Of a stretch of DNA of 32,548 nucleotides, positions 10,294 to 21,269 are shown one piece after another. A model generated the notes under the pieces. That model did not search any database, had not been told where the DNA came from, and saw only the letters and a list, made by a program, of their open reading frames with translations. The position numbers were made by a program, and so were the translations under genes. The DNA lies in assembly GCA_001931875.2 (NCBI GenBank), contig MSJH02000609.1:1-32548 (forward strand), read 5' to 3'. The DNA comes from Byssochlamys sp. IMV 00236. Its lineage: Eukaryota; Ascomycota; Eurotiomycetes; Eurotiales; Thermoascaceae. Position 1 is the stretch's first letter, and every line of letters starts with the position of its first letter.

Positions 10294-12415
10294 AGTAAGT
10301 TTGCCATTTGTATAATACCGAATGTCAGCCTCGGTATAAGTACGTAAGGTCTTTACTAAATAGTACAGATGTTTGTATCAACTCAAAGCATCGCAAGGCA
10401 AGAACATCCACTTTTCTTTGCTGTGATCCTTTTATCTTTCTGTTTTTAAAATAAATAATATCTAATCATATCTAATGCAGTTAAATAGTAGATTGACCAT
10501 TAAATATAAACATGATATCCTTTCCATTTGAGACTGAGACACATGCTGGGGTAATTGATATTAAGGAATCATCTCTAAATAATCATTACTTCTCTTCCTA
10601 CTACACCATCAAGTCTAACACTGACAAATTCACTATAAGGGAGATGGCGATATAAAGTAGTTTTACTTATTTTAAGTGCAATGTATATAGTCTAAATCAG
10701 CATAAATCAAGAAGAAGGTCTATCGATCCCAAAATGGTACAGAGTACAGGTACGAGGTAAGGATTCACAAAGTGACAGGATACTTTCTCTTTTTCTTTAA
10801 TCATGTGTCTGTAAAGCTGATAGTCATCGTAATTCAAGTCATCACACATACTCAGCTAATATATCAGCGCATGACCTTTTATTTGATAACTGTAGTATTC
10901 ATTTTTATTACACTCTCTTTTGAGCATATAAAGCGTATAAAGTAACACATATAATATCTTTCATGTATCTATTATTGTTTTCTCTCTTTTTCTTTGTACA
11001 ACTTTAAACTATTCCGAAGGATTGAACCATTTTATCTCAAAATGACATTATGCAGCGAGAGAATATTCTATAGCTAAAACACTCAATCTTGGGTATAGTT
11101 GAAGGTCGTGAGAGTTGAATGTTCCCTTATTAAGGTAATTTACACAGATTTAGATTAATAATCTTAAAAACACGGTATCACCAACAAAAAACATTTGATT
11201 CTTGGTACCCAGACTAAAACTTTCCTTGCTTTTTTAAGCTTTGAACAATAGGAATATTTTCATTCAGCAAGCAAACTGATCACTAAATTTCATCAATAAC
11301 ATGACGCCAAGCCTATATTTGCCTTCACTTATTTGTAATAATAAAGATATCACAGCATACAGTCATTCTTTTGATGATATCTGGTGCTTATGACTTGTAG
11401 AATTAACAACCGTCTATCATTGACCACAAGAGGTTGACAGTGTAAATATCAGTAGGGGTAAAGATGTGAGATACAAAGGATTTGACGAGAGAGTACCAAT
11501 GATGGGACTCATTAAAAATTACCGAATATGAAAGGTCATAGTGCAACAAACTCAACTTAAAAAAAGTCCATCTTTGACTGAAAGCAAAGCTTATACAACA
11601 GAGATCATACCTGAATCAGGATATGAGTACAATGGGAGATAAGCGTGAGTATCAACCTGATGTTGATGAGCAGGGTGCGGCTTTTATACAATACTGACTG
11701 TATCAGAAGCGCTAGAGTAAACACAAGAATATCCTTGTGGTTTTCATACAGCTTATTTAAACATATGACCTTTATTTGGAACACAAATGAAATGAACATT
11801 ATTTTGTATTGGAACACAACTTTTCTAAAGATGAAACAAGTAAAATAAAATGATATGTACTCCTTTGGCGGAAACTATCCACATTGATTTTGTTATAGAA
11901 CACTTTATCTTCTAGTCTAAAGCCTCCGTTTTTAGCGCTTAATGATATGCTTAACTATTTTAATCTGACCAGCCACTTTATGCAAATGCGATCACATAGT
12001 GCTGATAGACTGTGCTTCATATAGTAGTACGATTCCCAAGCGTACGTCTACTCTCTTTCGTCAGATGTCCATTTTATTTTTGTATTTGAGGCTCTTATCA
12101 ACAATGGATTATCTTTTGGGGACAGACGTAATTAAGTTACGTAATTCTGTTTGCATTTACATAGAGACCGTTCCTTCTTCTTTTTATAAAGGGTTCTTGA
12201 GTGCTCTCTTCACGCTTTTCTCCAGCCGACGCTGCCGTTACCCAGTTACACGAGTTCCAGGAGTGCCAGTTGTTCATTCATGTCAGTACAAGATAATTTA
12301 AGGTAGAAAAGGGTAACCTTTTTTTTTATTCATTAGTCTTCTATTAAATTTCTGTACAAATATATAAATGAAAGAGGGATATTTGTGTATTTACAACTTT
12401 CTCTCTCTAATGTCT
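10294..12415. other. Gene-free AT-rich interval
   Basis: About 2.1 kb between the orphan fragment and the stop of the AAAP transporter. Open frames here (for example near 11605-11848 and 11999-12301) are short, present on both strands, hydrophobic by AT bias and lack motifs. No RNA gene recognised. Confidence 0.55.
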
Positions 12416-13971
12416 CTATTTTGCATTCTGAAAATCACTCTTTAATGCTTCTATAGCAGATCTTGTACCAAAGACAAGGCCGACGATACCAAGCAGAACG
12501 ACAAGGAAGCAGAGGAACAGTTCAAAGATGGACTTGTTTCTGAAGCCTGTCAGCTTGAGGTAAAATAAAATAGGAAAGATGAGGATAAGTGCACAGTTGG
12601 AGAAGGCACCAAGGAGAGACATAAAGTCGCCAAAGTAGGGAACAAAGATGGCAATCACAGCAACAATTACCATCAAGGTTACACGAACGACAGTACGGAG
12701 GAACCATTCGGTGAGCTTGGAGTGGTTAAAGGATGAGATACCAAAGAGTTTCTCAAGATCCAGAGCAAAGGATGTCATCAGGATAGGACAGGCCATCAAA
12801 ACATGTACTGTGATGATCACAATTGATGCTAACTTGGCTGCTCCGTCTGGAATATTGTTATAGATTGGCGATAAGGTACTGTCTCCGTAGACATAATAGC
12901 CGGGAATAGCAGTTAAAAAGTAAAGGCCGGAACAAGTGGCTAATCCAGCTGTGATAACCTTATTCCAATTCTGAGGGTGTTTCATGCCTGCTTCAACATG
13001 GGCATAGACCGGATTTCCGCCTATTTTAAGCATAATTAATTACAATCCCCTGAAGCTGACTAAAAAAAATTAATTACCAAAACTGAACGTAATCGAACTA
13101 AGAGCAATAGGGAATTGATCCCAAATGACGTTGTGATGTTCCACATTAGGATAGTTGACTTTATCCTGAAGAGCCACCACGACGACGATGAGGACAACGA
13201 CAACAGTGGCCAACATACCAAATGCACTCAAGACACCGACTTCTTTCATGGATCTAAAGAAAAGGAAAGGGATTGCGACAATGACAGAACAGATAATGAC
13301 CCAAATAGGAAATGTCAGTTCGGCTCTTGTTCCCTCACAGACCTTATGCAAGTTTTGGCCAGCCAATAGCAAGTAAAGCACGGGTACACCAATAAGAGTG
13401 ACAGCAGTAAAGAAAAAGGATAGCCAGCCTCCGATTGGACCAAAGGCAGCTTCGGCCACTTCTTGGTAAGATGACAGTCGAGTCTTTCCATTGTGATATA
13501 AGCATCGAATTAAAACAACTCCAGAGTCTATAAAAGCTGTTTAAGCATATGTGGAGGGTGATGTATCATATTGTATTTTACATGTTGAAAATAACCAACT
13601 AAGGCCAAGGATAAACAAACCTATAATAAAAAAAAGAGTTGGCACTTGTCAAAATCATAAACAATGACTGTTTACCTATCCATCCTCCTTGTCTTAATGA
13701 ATAAGGTAGTCCAAGTGCGCCTGTACCAGCTACGACACAAACAACATTAAAATAGGCCAAGAAGGATGAACCACCTTCGTTATTCGTATCAACACCATGA
13801 CTGAAAGAAACAGCTTCATGCTCGATTTCAGCTATTAAGAAAAGGGGGGTGAGTTTAAGCCGTTGTGATGATTGATCATGGGATGGTGTTACAAATAATG
13901 CTGTCAGATTGACAATTATCTTGAGTTAATTTGAATGATTTCTCATCCATATTTCGTAGTTCAACACTCAT
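12416..13971 (-). CDS. AAAP-family amino acid transporter (AVT-like)
   Basis: Five exons: 13971-13893, 13831-13676, 13620-13582, 13527-13078, 13020-12416; 1329 nt, 442 residues. After a short acidic N-terminus the first membrane segments carry AYFNVVCVVAGTGALGLPYS and LRQGGWIGL, the hallmark of the amino acid/auxin permease (Aa_trans) family. The usual LLIRCLY-type block (VVLIRCLYHNGKTRL) and about ten to eleven hydrophobic segments follow. The family includes vacuolar AVT exchangers and plasma-membrane permeases. The compact N-terminus gives no clear targeting information, so localisation is open. The acceptor of the third intron was placed at TTTATAG because this restores the conserved S-x-Y-S/T-G-V turn. 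An in-frame TGA just upstream fixes the start. Confidence 0.9.
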
Positions 13972-14574
13972 TAAAAGCTCAATTCAAAGAAAAGAGAGAG
14001 AGACAAAATGAGCGGAAAGAGAAAAAAAATGTTTTTTCAGGCCTTTTTTTTTAAATTAAGGTGAGTCATCGGAGAAGTGGGGAACTTTAACATCCAATCT
14101 CAAGTTCTCACGATACAACATTTGAATGTAACTATATACAGTCAATGAATTTACAAAGGATTCGTACTCCAGATATAATTATGACTATTCATTTTCATAT
14201 CAAGTTACACTGATCCATGTAATATCACAAAGTCATCTAGTGCCCTTGGGATGTATAGGCAGCACCTTTATTTTCAATCATTCTTCTCCAAGGATATATA
14301 ATGACATGATTTATTTTTCATGATATCCGTTTCAGACAACTAATGCACATAATTGATATCAATACTCTTGTCCTTATAAATTCACCTACTTTCTCGATTT
14401 TTTTTTCCAAGCTGTATTGTATGTTCCAGTGAAGAGCGGGCATTGTCAATATAATTGTCATTGATGTACGATAAAAAATAAAGAGTAAATTCAAACACGA
14501 GGCTGTTATCAAGAGAGAGCTCTTTTATTGAAAAGAGAGAGTTTCTTTTTTATTTTATTATTTTCTCCTCTTTA
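13972..14574. other. Upstream region of the AAAP transporter, no gene seen
   Basis: About 600 bp, purine-rich (GAGAGAGAGA, poly-A/T) next to the transporter start and otherwise AT-rich. No coding exon, hairpin or RNA gene that I can support. Confidence 0.5.
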
Positions 14575-14877
14575 TTAAAAGTATAAAAAGCAGGCATGCT
14601 CACCATCTACTTGAATTTCATACTTGTTATTTTTTCCAGGGCTACTTGCACTCAGAATGCAGCTTGAAGTCGAACGACCCACTTTATCTTCCAGGCATTC
14701 TTTGTTTTTGCAGCTTTTTCCTGTTAATTCAAAAACTCATATATACTTTCCGTTATCCATGTAGATGGCTCGAATGGCACACACAGCATGAGACACATTT
14801 CCTACTTGTAATGAAAACTTTTCAGCAAAGATGAACTGAACACAAAGCAACAAAATAATCACAATATTCTTAAGCAT
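14575..14877 (-). pseudogene. Small secreted Cys-containing protein interrupted by one in-frame TGA
   Basis: The ATG at 14877 opens with MLKNIVIILLLCVQFIFA, a textbook signal peptide, cleavable after FA. The frame continues to NGKYI and a TGA at 14737-14739 (codon 47). It then stays open in the same frame for 53 more codons to TAA at 14575, with Cys-bearing stretches GKSCKNKECLED and SSCILSASSPGK. The whole frame is 101 codons. No known family recognised. No good intron removes the TGA: a 26-nt GT-AG would be too short and shifts the frame, and a 45-nt one needs a poor donor (GTGCCA). Likely a recently inactivated gene, a sequencing error, or a readthrough case. The first part alone (46 residues) could also be a real short secreted peptide. 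Confidence 0.45.
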
Positions 14878-15539
14878 ATCACAATCCCCCTTACAGTAAG
14901 GATCAAAAGAAAGAGAGAAGAGAGAAATATATTGGTGCTTTCTTGACAGTATCAGATGATAATAAGCATGTTTCCTCTTTTTCTCTCTCGAGTTTTTCAC
15001 TGCAGTTAACTTGGATATATATCATTAGATCAAAGATATTTTACCATCTAAAATCCACTCCTTATTTTTTATATCGGCTAATGAATATCGACCTGTGTTT
15101 GAAATTAGCTTTAATCCGTAAAGTCTGCGTCTTCATTTGGTGGCTTCCAGAGATAAAAGAATTCATCAAGCTTGATGGAAATATTTTGAAATAGAGTCAT
15201 TTGGCGTTCATCTGGTAAATAAGCCCAGATGATGTGTAGTATTCAATGGCTTTGGTAACACACACACATATATTTCATCTATAATGATTAGTATTTCAAT
15301 GACACAGGACACATTCTGAACTGAATATTATTGATTCGAACGATGGCAATGAGAGCAGATTGAGAGCCTATCTTTATTAAATCTTTTTGTTATTCTTGCT
15401 TCCGACTGTAAGAAAGTTCTTTCCCATTGGCTAGCCCATGCGCTATTTTTATAACCTTTTTTTTTTTTTTTTTTTTCGATAAACACTAAATCCCGTTTTG
15501 TCACCTCTCTCTTTTTTCCCTTGTTTTTTTGTAATCTCA
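14878..15539. other. Intergenic region upstream of the copper-fist gene
   Basis: A shared divergent upstream region between the small secreted ORF and the copper-fist gene. It holds a long T tract near 15459-15476 and CT-rich sequence before the ATG at 15540. A GTTCGAATC string (minus strand, near 15333) resembles a tRNA B box but lacks a T-stem. No gene seen. Confidence 0.5.
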
Positions 15540-16852
15540 ATGATTATCAATGGGCAAAAATGGTCTTGTGGTAAATGCTTTGAATCTCTTTAACACGACA
15601 ACATTTGCAAAAAATATGCGACTGACACTTTCTTTTTATATGTAAATAGAAACTTGTATAAAAGTAGTCTTGTATTCTTTATAGAAAGAAGCCGATCGTA
15701 ACTTGTTTTCTCTTTTAGGGACATCGTGCATCAAGTTGTGAGCATACCGATCGACAACTGATCTTGATTAAAAAGAAAGGAAGACCAGCAACACAGTGCT
15801 TGAAATGTAGAGAACTTCGAATTGTGCGGCAACTTCACAGACGATGTGAATGTTTAGTAAAGAATAATGATATCAACAAAATAGAAGCCAGCATAAAAAG
15901 TAACGATACCAACATAAAATTACAAGGTAAAATCTTTGATTAAAAAAGAAATAGTATTTACAACATATTCCCCTCCCCTTTAGATGGGAAGAGCAGAAAG
16001 AGGCACAAGTCACTGAGGCCATTAGCTCCAAAACAAGACATGATACATGATTTACAGGAATTACTAGACGCTAATACATTGTATTCACTACATAACCAAG
16101 ACTTATTACGAGTTGACATCAGCTGCCGTGACGAACAAAAGTATCCAAGTCATGAGTGGAAGAATGTGGATGAACAACTGCCAGAAAAGACGGAGAGTGA
16201 AAAGACTTGTTGCACTCCAGTGAAACGGTCAGATGACTACAACCAGGAACCATTAAAAAAATGCTGCAGCACGCAAACAGCTTTTACGAGTAAATGCTAT
16301 ACAAGTGATAATACTAGTAATAATACTAGTGAGAATAATAATAATAGTAATAATAACAAAGTGAGAATAAGCAGCTGTTGCAATAGTAATAGTGGTAGTT
16401 GCTGCAGCCCAAGTCAATCAGTAGAATCCGTTTCATTTTCATTACCCACACATGATTTGACAGGTCTACTACCGAACAATGGCGCTCGACCGGCCATGTC
16501 CTGTCTTGGACCCGCTGCCAAGAACCAGCAAGGAGAGATTATTCGTCTAGTCACTTGTCGATGCGGTGATAATTGTGCCTGTATCGGCTGCGACGCTCAC
16601 CCTTCACGCGCCATGAAAGAAGGTAGAAATGATGTGTACATCGGATTCAATGAAAGCCATACCAGGAAACTCTCTATTTCTGCCATCACTTGGCCATCTT
16701 CATCAAACCCAGATCCTTCTTCTCCCAAACCAGACTTTCCTGAAACTATTTTGGCCGAAGATGGGACCATGCTTTGTGGTTGTGGATGCGCGAAGAAGTT
16801 TGAGGATTGCTCTAGTTGCATATTACGGCTTTGCCACTCTGAATATAGTTAA
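15540..16852 (+). CDS. Copper-fist transcription factor with Cys-rich copper-sensing region
   Basis: Four exons: 15540-15570, 15650-15663 (14 nt), 15719-15926, 15984-16852; 373 residues. The micro-exon joins SCETCIK to GHRASSCEH and so rebuilds the complete copper-fist: Cys10, Cys13, Cys22, His24, then KKGRP (minor-groove contact motif) and LKCRELR, as in ACE1/AMT1/MAC1/Cuf1. The middle has CC pairs (KTCC, KKCC, SSCC, GSCC) and an Asn/Ser-rich linker. The C-terminus has CRCGDNCACIGCDAH, a C-x-C-x3-C-x-C-x2-C-x2-H motif like the Cu(I)-binding repeats of MAC1, and a further cluster LCGCGCAKKFEDCSSC. Predicted nuclear regulator of copper or iron uptake genes; activator or metallothionein control cannot be separated by sequence. 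It converges on the V-ATPase c gene with only 77 bp between stops. Confidence 0.92.
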
Positions 16853-16929
16853 TGTAAATATACTTGTTTATAATAAAATATAAATGTATTAAATGTATAA
16901 AAAGAAGGTATGTTTTTATTGTATATCAA

Positions 16930-17686
16930 CTAGTTGCACACGCTTTCAGTACCAGAGGCCTTTGTGTTGAGAATCAAGGCGACAATAAGACCATAAAGAC
17001 CCAAGACTTCAGCGAAAATCAAGATCAAGATCTACAACATAGTTTAGGAAAAATGAAACGTCCCCTTTATATACACTTACCATGCCAACAAACATTCTGG
17101 GTTGTTGTGCTGTTGCACGAACACCAGCATCACCTGTAATACCAATAGCAATACCAGCTATATATATGTATTCATGGTTTAAAACTGTCATTTTCTCTTT
17201 GAAACCGTATGAGACTTACCCGCTAAACAAGAGAGACCAACAGAAAGACCAGCAGCCATTTGAACAAAGCCGCTAAAGAGGGTTTGCTTCATAGCAACTA
17301 AAAGAAAAAGTTCAGATATATATTAAAGTAAATATGAAGTGACTTACGGCCACCGGATAACAAAACAGAGACAACAACACCATAGATACCCAAGATACCA
17401 GCCATGACAACAGGAACAATACACTTTACGAGTAAATCGGGACGCAAGACACCCATGGCAGAGAGACCAACACCTGATTTGGCAGTTCCATAAGCAGCTC
17501 CTAAACCTAAATTCGTGTTATAAATTGTATATAATATCTCTTGGTCTCTTACAGCTAAAGACAATGGCAGCAGCACAGCCCATGGTGCCAAAGAAAGGTG
17601 CATAAACGGGACTTGAAGTAATCATTAACATCTCGACTCAATATATCCCCCCCTTTTTTATTTCTTTCTTACCAATATTCAGACAT
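16930..17686 (-). CDS. VMA3: V-type proton ATPase proteolipid subunit c
   Basis: Six exons: 17686-17673 (14 nt), 17611-17553, 17506-17348, 17297-17220, 17157-17081, 17031-16930; 489 nt, 162 residues, the size of yeast Vma3 (160). The protein begins [16 protein letters not shown], then [20 protein letters not shown] and [10 protein letters not shown]. The second hairpin is [20 protein letters not shown] and [14 protein letters not shown], where Glu137 is the proton-carrying carboxylate of the rotor ring. Four membrane helices are evident. It forms the Vo ring that acidifies vacuole and endosomes. The c isoform fits better than c' or c'' because of the length and the N-terminus. The six exons in under 760 bp are notable for so small a protein. 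Confidence 0.96.
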
Positions 17687-17911
17687 TTTCTCTAACTTTA
17701 TAAAATGTTGGTTTTATATATATAAAAAAAGATGTTTATAGATTTACGTGTTTTAATAATTAAGAAAAAAAAAAAAAGAAGAAAAAAAGGAAACGAAAAA
17801 AATAAACTTGAAACATGTCATCGTATCACGTGAGGAGTGGTACAAATCTCTCTTATTCATAAAAATTAATTTCAATCTAAAGCAAAAGAGAAAGTTAGAA
17901 ATGTATATTTA

Positions 17912-18664
17912 CTATATATATTTGACACTTGCAAAAAGAAAAGCAGATTTGACTGGATCTGAAATGGATAAATTATGTGGGTGGTATACATTTTGGTTTT
18001 CAGAGTCAATGAATGCATGTAGTCGATCAATGGCCTATGATGGATATCAGTAAAGGTACACTCTTCTATTTTCTTTTTTTACTCTTTGATAATGAGTTGA
18101 AAACAAGACTGGCCATAGATAAATAGTGAGTGTTTCCATAATGTTTTCAAGTATGACTTTCCATGATAGTCTATCTGCATAATCCATCATTCGATTCACT
18201 TCTTCTATTGTATGTTTGAACTGCTCCGGAGTAATCTATATTATTTAAATTAAAATCGACTCTCTTTTTCTTCTTTATTTTCCTTACTCGTCCTTGTAGA
18301 TCCTCAGGATAGTTTGTATAAAAACGTGTGATTCCGTCTCCTAATGAGTAATCTCGTTCGATGCGAATGGATTTGATTGGAACTCTATTCTTTATGGATA
18401 TGACTTCATGTTCTGTCTTTGTCATCGCATTCTTATGGTGGCTATTGTTGCTATTATTCTCTATTGCACAGTTTTCTTTAAAATAGGTCAGGTTGAATTA
18501 TGTAAATTAGAAGGAAGGAAAGAAAGAGAAATAAAAAATTGCGTCATTACTTTTTATAAGGGGGAAATATATATTATAATACCTGTCATGATAGTGCTTG
18601 ATACTCGAGTAGAAGGAATATCTGTTGTCAAGGTAACTGTGCTTGTATTATGTTGGCTAACCAT
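17912..18664 (-). CDS. ERF4/GOLGA7-family palmitoyltransferase accessory protein
   Basis: Four exons: 18664-18583, 18475-18288, 18235-18083, 18034-17912; 546 nt, 181 residues. After a Thr/Ser- and Asn-rich N-terminus comes the ERF4 domain: IERDYSLGDGITRFYTNYPE, LQGRITPEQFKHTIEEVNR, a hydrophobic patch, then FSTHYQRAIDRLHAFIDSEN and the closing ISDPVKSAFLF. This matches human GOLGA7 and the fungal Erf4 family. The protein pairs with the DHHC enzyme Erf2 (ZDHHC9 in animals) at ER/Golgi membranes to palmitoylate Ras-type proteins. It is short, closer to GOLGA7 than to long yeast Erf4. The start is at MVSQHNT; the upstream Met in the same frame lies in pyrimidine-rich leader. Only 129 bp separate it from the chitinase stop. 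Confidence 0.88.
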
Positions 18665-18793
18665 ACATGGACAAGAAAAAAAGAAAAGAAAAAAAGAAAA
18701 AGAATAGGTCATTTTATTAAAGGACAACAATGCACACAAGCACACGCTGTTCTTTTCTTTTTTGGTACAACAATGGTGTGTGTGTGTATGCAC

Positions 18794-20344
18794 TTAGCAT
18801 GGCGCATTGGTAGCCATGATACTGTTATGAATAGCATTCAGCAAGTCATTCTCTTTGCTATCTTGGTCGATAGACCGGATCATAACACCGGCCAAATCTT
18901 TTTGACGTACATAACATGTTTTCAAAGCAAGTGATTGTGGATCATCATAAGAAATGAATACCTTTGTCTTTGGGTTGAATAGCCATGGAGTCGATGTAAC
19001 AGCATCCCATACACGTACCCATGGTTTATTTGCTTCCAGAGGTGACTTGAGTATATGCTGAGATAGCAGATTATGAAATCTCCAGGTACCTGATAATCCT
19101 CCAGGGCTCAAGGGACACAAAGGGCTTTGGAAGAACACGTCGGTTTTATCGCCTTGAGGTATTTCACCTTGGACTTGGTTTTGGTTGATCTTTTTTGTCA
19201 CGAGCATGTTAACTTTGGCAACTATATAAATAGGTTAGAATGCTTGCTTTGATATGTATGCAGTAAGCCTTACTTGCTGAGCGTCCATAAAAGGCAAGGC
19301 CCACTGTTATCTTATGCCTGGGCATACCTGCTTCTATCCAGGCATTAACAGATGAGTCTACACTGCCTTGACTACGAGACGCATACAAAGGAGCATTAGC
19401 ACCTGTCTGAAGGCTCCATGGACCATTCATATCGTACGTCATGATATTGGCTCTGTCAAGCACCTCAGCCATCTCAGGCACAAATGAATTAAAGGGGCGA
19501 ATATAGACTGCAGCCGAGATCTCCTTTTGACCCACTCCAAATTCTCCATCCATAGCTTGACGAAGCTCCCTGAGTAGCGTGAGAAAGTTTTTGACATCAT
19601 GTTCTTCATCGACTTTGTTACATCCTTCACCTTGGCGGCCCGGGTACTCCCAATCTAATAAAAAGTGTCTGTATGTAATGAAATGCTACCTTTACTTTAT
19701 TTACCAATATCAACTCCGTCGATTTTATACCTGCAAAGGAATGTCAGTAAATAATAAACAAAAGACGGCAGCATACCTCTTCATCGCGCTTATATTCCAG
19801 TCTATGAATTCTTTTCTAGCCCTTTGGCTCCTTACCATAGAACTAACAGGCGTATGTCAATATAAGTGAAGGTATTTTGTTTTCTTGTTTTCATACCTAA
19901 ATGTGATGCTTCCGGTCCACCCGCCGGTCGAGAGAAGTACTTTGACCTTATGTTTATGAGCCATAGTTACCAATTTGGTCAACTGAGCGTTAGCCTTTTG
20001 TGGGTTCTCCCAAACAGGAACGGATCCATTGACAATAATAGCAAATGCATAGTGAATGTGCGTAAATTTAGAAAAGTCAATCTTGGTTACTAAAAAGACA
20101 TGGTTTTTAGTACAGTTGCAATATGCACGGAAGAGAAAACAAGTTACCTGGAAATCGATCATTCCCTGCACACATTAATAAAAACAAAAATTTCAGCCTG
20201 CATTGTTTATGTATTCATCATGCATGTCTTACAGTTTGGATAGTAACCAATCACGACGGGCTTTTTATTCACATCAGGGATCACTGCAGCTCCTACAAGA
20301 CTAACTACACCTATTACAGCGCCAAGAAGAAGATGGCGAATCAT
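18794..20344 (-). CDS. Secreted GH18 chitinase
   Basis: Seven exons: 20344-20233, 20165-20148 (18 nt), 20089-19897, 19842-19777, 19730-19705 (26 nt), 19654-19274, 19221-18794; 1224 nt, 407 residues. The N-terminus MIRHLLLGAVIGVVSLVGAA is a signal peptide. Family 18 features follow in order: VVIGYYPNW, THIHYAFAI, KVLLSTGGWTGS, then the catalytic DGVDIDWEYPG with general acid Glu141, MTYDMNG, GLAFYGRS, and near the end SYDDPQSL with a final AGVMIRSIDQD strand (usually G.M.W..D). The protein hydrolyses chitin, for remodelling of the fungus's own wall or nutrition. No carbohydrate-binding module or GPI signal is seen. The catalytic motif itself is split by an intron between DI and DWE. Confidence 0.93.
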
Positions 20345-20730
20345 TTGATGAAAGAAAAAGGGGGCCTTTTAGGAATAGAGAAAGAGTGCTTATAAACTAT
20401 TTTTTATTGACAACATTTTTAATTCTTTAAGTAACTTATAATTAACCCACTTTATGTGGATATAGGCGTGTATCAACTGACAACAAACAACTTCTTTAAG
20501 GAGAGCTCGTTGTAGGATAGATGTCCGACTCGGAGAAAAATATTCCATTTTTGGAAATTTTAAACGGGGCTCAACCATAGCATGCTCTGCGGGGGGCGGA
20601 CGAGCGGAAGAGCTTAAGGGAGTCAATGATGCTAGTGGATCCAATTTCCCTTTCTCTGTTCATCTTACAAAGGTAAAGTCTTGCATCCATCCATCCAACA
20701 ACCTATTGACATCATTTATAGAATCGCACC
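20345..20730. promoter_or_regulatory. Divergent promoter between chitinase and ubiquitin-eL40 genes
   Basis: 386 bp separate the two start codons. A GC-rich block around 20568-20615 (CTGCGGGGGGCGGACGAGCG) stands out in AT-rich flanks and could hold binding sites for the ribosomal-protein side. A TTTATA element lies just upstream of the eL40 ATG. Assignment of sites is speculative. Confidence 0.4.
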
Positions 20731-21179
<449 letters not shown>

Positions 21180-21269
21180 GCCACCCGCTTGCTTTCTTTG
21201 TTTTGGTTTCTCTCTTGTTTTTTGTTTTTAAAATCAGGAAACCATGTAATAAAGAACACTCTTTTTTTA

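Noticed and set aside
11999..12301. 100-codon plus-strand ORF
   Set aside because: Composition and lack of any motif look like chance; it lies in the 3' flank of the AAAP gene.
14737..14739. TGA as a selenocysteine codon
   Set aside because: No SECIS-like element seen and no redox motif around the codon; a mutation of CGA or TGG is simpler.
15318..15350. tRNA-like B box (GTTCGAATC on minus strand)
   Set aside because: The flanking five bases do not form a T-stem and no acceptor or anticodon arm can be drawn.
18554..18793. Upstream Met in frame with ERF4 (extended start)
   Set aside because: The added residues are encoded by a pyrimidine-rich leader (runs of Phe/Ser) and do not match the family.
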